Source of the DNA: Actinomycetota bacterium
Lineage (GTDB): Bacteria; Actinomycetota; Acidimicrobiia; Acidimicrobiales; Ilumatobacteraceae
Direction of reading: 5' to 3'
Assembly (NCBI GenBank): GCA_009704425.1
Contig: WLEG01000142.1
Location: forward strand, 1-5,443
Length of the DNA: 5,443 bases
Both the position numbers and the translations under genes were made by a program. Below the pieces are notes generated by a model. It did no database searches. It had not been told where the DNA came from and saw only the letters and a list, made by a program, of their open reading frames with translations. Below are positions 4,327 through 5,443 of the stretch, one piece after another; positions within the stretch are counted from its first letter, which is position 1; each line of letters begins with the position of its first letter.

Positions 4327-5211
4327 ATGGTTGCTCAACGTCGAGTCATCGACCGTCGTACCGTGTTGCGCCTGGGTGCCGCGGGCGTGTCCACCGTGGC
4401 TCTGTCGCGCGTGCTGTCGGCGTGTGGTGGTTCCTCGTCACCGTCATCGGCGCTCGACGGCCCGATCGATGACTCCATGTCGCTCGTGCAGCGCTGGGTT
4501 CCCGATCAACTGGGGCCCGGGGTTCAGCGACTGCCCATCTCGCTGGCCGACAACGCGGGCATGTTGATGAAAGGACCCGCGGAATTGACCGGGCGGGTGA
4601 TCAACTACCTCGACGACAGCGTGGTGGCCGACAACCTGGTGGCCACACGGCGTTCGCTCGGCGAAGGTTCGGCCCCGTTCTGGGTGTTCGAAACCGCCAT
4701 CGACGCGCCCGACATCTACGCCCTCGTCGTCGACGGTGGTCCGTCGGATGGTGCGTCACTACAAGTGCGCGAGGCCTCGAACCTGGTGGTGCCACGACCC
4801 GGCGCACCATTGCCCGGCTTCGACACACCCACGTTCGACGACCACCGTGGCGTGGAACCCATGTGCAGTCGTCTACCCGAACCTTGCCCGTTCCACGACG
4901 TCACATTGAACGAGGCGTTGGCCGACGGGCGTCGGGTGGTCTACATCATCGGCACGCCGGCGCACTGCCGCACGGGCGTGTGCTCACCGATCCTGGAAGG
5001 ACTCATTCCGCTGGGCGACGAGTTCTCCGACACCGTGTTCGTGCACGCCGACGTCTACGCGGACAAGGCGGGAACGACGGTGGCACCGGCCGTGAACGAC
5101 TTGTCGCTGACGTTCGAGCCCGTGCTGTTCGTCACGGACACGTCAGGCTCGATCACCCACCGGTTCGAGGGCGTGTGGCACCCCGACGAGGTGCGCGCGG
5201 CGCTCAGCTGA
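4327..5211 (+). CDS. Tat-exported lipoprotein with thioredoxin-like C-terminal domain
   Basis: This 294-residue protein probably acts outside the cytoplasmic membrane. Residues 8-33 form a signal peptide with a twin-arginine pair (R10-R11 in DRRTVLRLGAAG), a hydrophobic core and a lipobox VLSAC. Cys33 is the expected lipidated residue, and a Gly/Ser-rich linker follows. Residues about 60-160 look like a beta-rich extracellular domain. Residues about 165-294 resemble a thioredoxin fold: a strand VVYIIGTPAHC, the Cys pair C214-x4-C219 at the redox-active position in place of CxxC, then a helix, a strand TVFVHADVY (236-244), and EPVLFVTD (264-271) with the cis-Pro-like position at Pro265. A second pair, C180-x6-C187 (CSRLPEPC), precedes the fold. 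I recall similar uncharacterised actinobacterial proteins but no assigned function. A thiol-disulfide or metal-handling role is plausible. The ATG at 4327 is chosen because the Tat motif begins eight codons later; in-frame codons upstream encode nothing signal-like. The stop overlaps the convergent Fe-S carrier gene. Confidence 0.85.
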   Translation: MVAQRRVIDRRTVLRLGAAGVSTVALSRVLSACGGSSSPSSALDGPIDDSMSLVQRWVPDQLGPGVQRLPISLADNAGMLMKGPAELTGRVINYLDDSVVADNLVATRRSLGEGSAPFWVFETAIDAPDIYALVVDGGPSDGASLQVREASNLVVPRPGAPLPGFDTPTFDDHRGVEPMCSRLPEPCPFHDVTLNEALADGRRVVYIIGTPAHCRTGVCSPILEGLIPLGDEFSDTVFVHADVYADKAGTTVAPAVNDLSLTFEPVLFVTDTSGSITHRFEGVWHPDEVRAALS

Positions 5212-5443
5212 ACGACTGGCCGCAACCGCAACTGCGCGTTGCGTTGGGATTCGTGATGTTGAAGCCGGCCTGGTTCAGGCCGTCCTTGTAATCAAGGGTG
5301 GCGCCCAACAACAGCTGAGCCGACGCCGGGTCGACGACCACCTTGACGGCTTCGCCGTACACGGCCTGCTCGTCCTCGTCGGTGATGTCGCTGTCGAAGA
5401 ACATCTCGTAGGAGTAACCGCTGCAACCGCCGGGACGCACGGC
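5204..5443 (-). CDS. A-type iron-sulfur carrier / insertion protein (IscA/ErpA/HesB family), partial C-terminal 79 residues
   Basis: Small cytosolic protein that accepts Fe-S clusters from the assembly scaffold and passes them to apo-enzymes. The window holds the last 79 codons; the 5' end lies beyond the right edge. The three family Cys are all present: one in RPGGCSGYSYEMFFD near the visible start, and the pair in SCGCGQSF close to the C-terminus. Between them are the conserved VVVDPASAQLLLGATLDYKD and the NPNAT segment. The visible part agrees in length and spacing with the family's usual 105-120 residues. The client could include the [2Fe-2S]-containing enzyme two genes downstream, but A-type carriers serve many proteins, so no specific link is implied. 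The stop codon lies inside the end of the convergent lipoprotein gene. Confidence 0.93.
   Translation of the reverse strand, partial: AVRPGGCSGYSYEMFFDSDITDEDEQAVYGEAVKVVVDPASAQLLLGATLDYKDGLNQAGFNITNPNATRSCGCGQSFS

Overview
The window is GC-rich, gene-dense and almost fully coding. Its Tat lipoprotein, Lys/Ala-rich basic tail, leaderless-looking starts and protein sequence style suggest a high-GC actinobacterium, and Acidimicrobiia (Ilumatobacter-like) fits best. That placement is inferred from sequence style; no marker gene is present. No RNA gene, CRISPR array, insertion sequence or phage gene is visible.

Six of the seven genes lie on the minus strand. In their transcription order, right to left, they are: the 3' part of an A-type Fe-S carrier (IscA/ErpA-like, 5443-5204); a compact fusion of a [2Fe-2S] module with a shortened xanthine-dehydrogenase-like molybdopterin module (4265-2736); a RidA-family protein with an added histone-H1-like basic tail (2670-2194); a 51-residue single-pass membrane protein (2184-2029); a PLP-dependent group II amino-acid decarboxylase (1964-567); and the N-terminal 190 residues of an 8-oxoguanine deaminase (570-1), cut by the left edge. 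The only plus-strand gene (4327-5211) encodes a Tat-exported lipoprotein with a thioredoxin-like domain. It diverges from the Fe-S/molybdopterin gene and overlaps the end of the Fe-S carrier gene by 8 bp.

Three groups look co-transcribed or functionally tied. The RidA gene and the small membrane protein are 9 nt apart, with a Shine-Dalgarno-like site at the junction. The decarboxylase and the deaminase overlap by 4 bp (ATGA), with a good Shine-Dalgarno site. The xanthine-dehydrogenase-like protein and the 8-oxoguanine deaminase both point to purine or N-heterocycle catabolism, both classically leading to urate. The RidA protein could remove reactive enamines or imines formed by PLP enzymes such as the nearby decarboxylase. 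These links are inferred from context.

The least described items are the RidA/basic-tail fusion, the shortened molybdo-flavoprotein-like enzyme with no recognisable catalytic Glu, the tiny membrane protein, the Cx4C thioredoxin-like lipoprotein, and a repeated arrangement of a -10-like hexamer 6-7 nt before a start codon, which suggests leaderless transcription at several genes.
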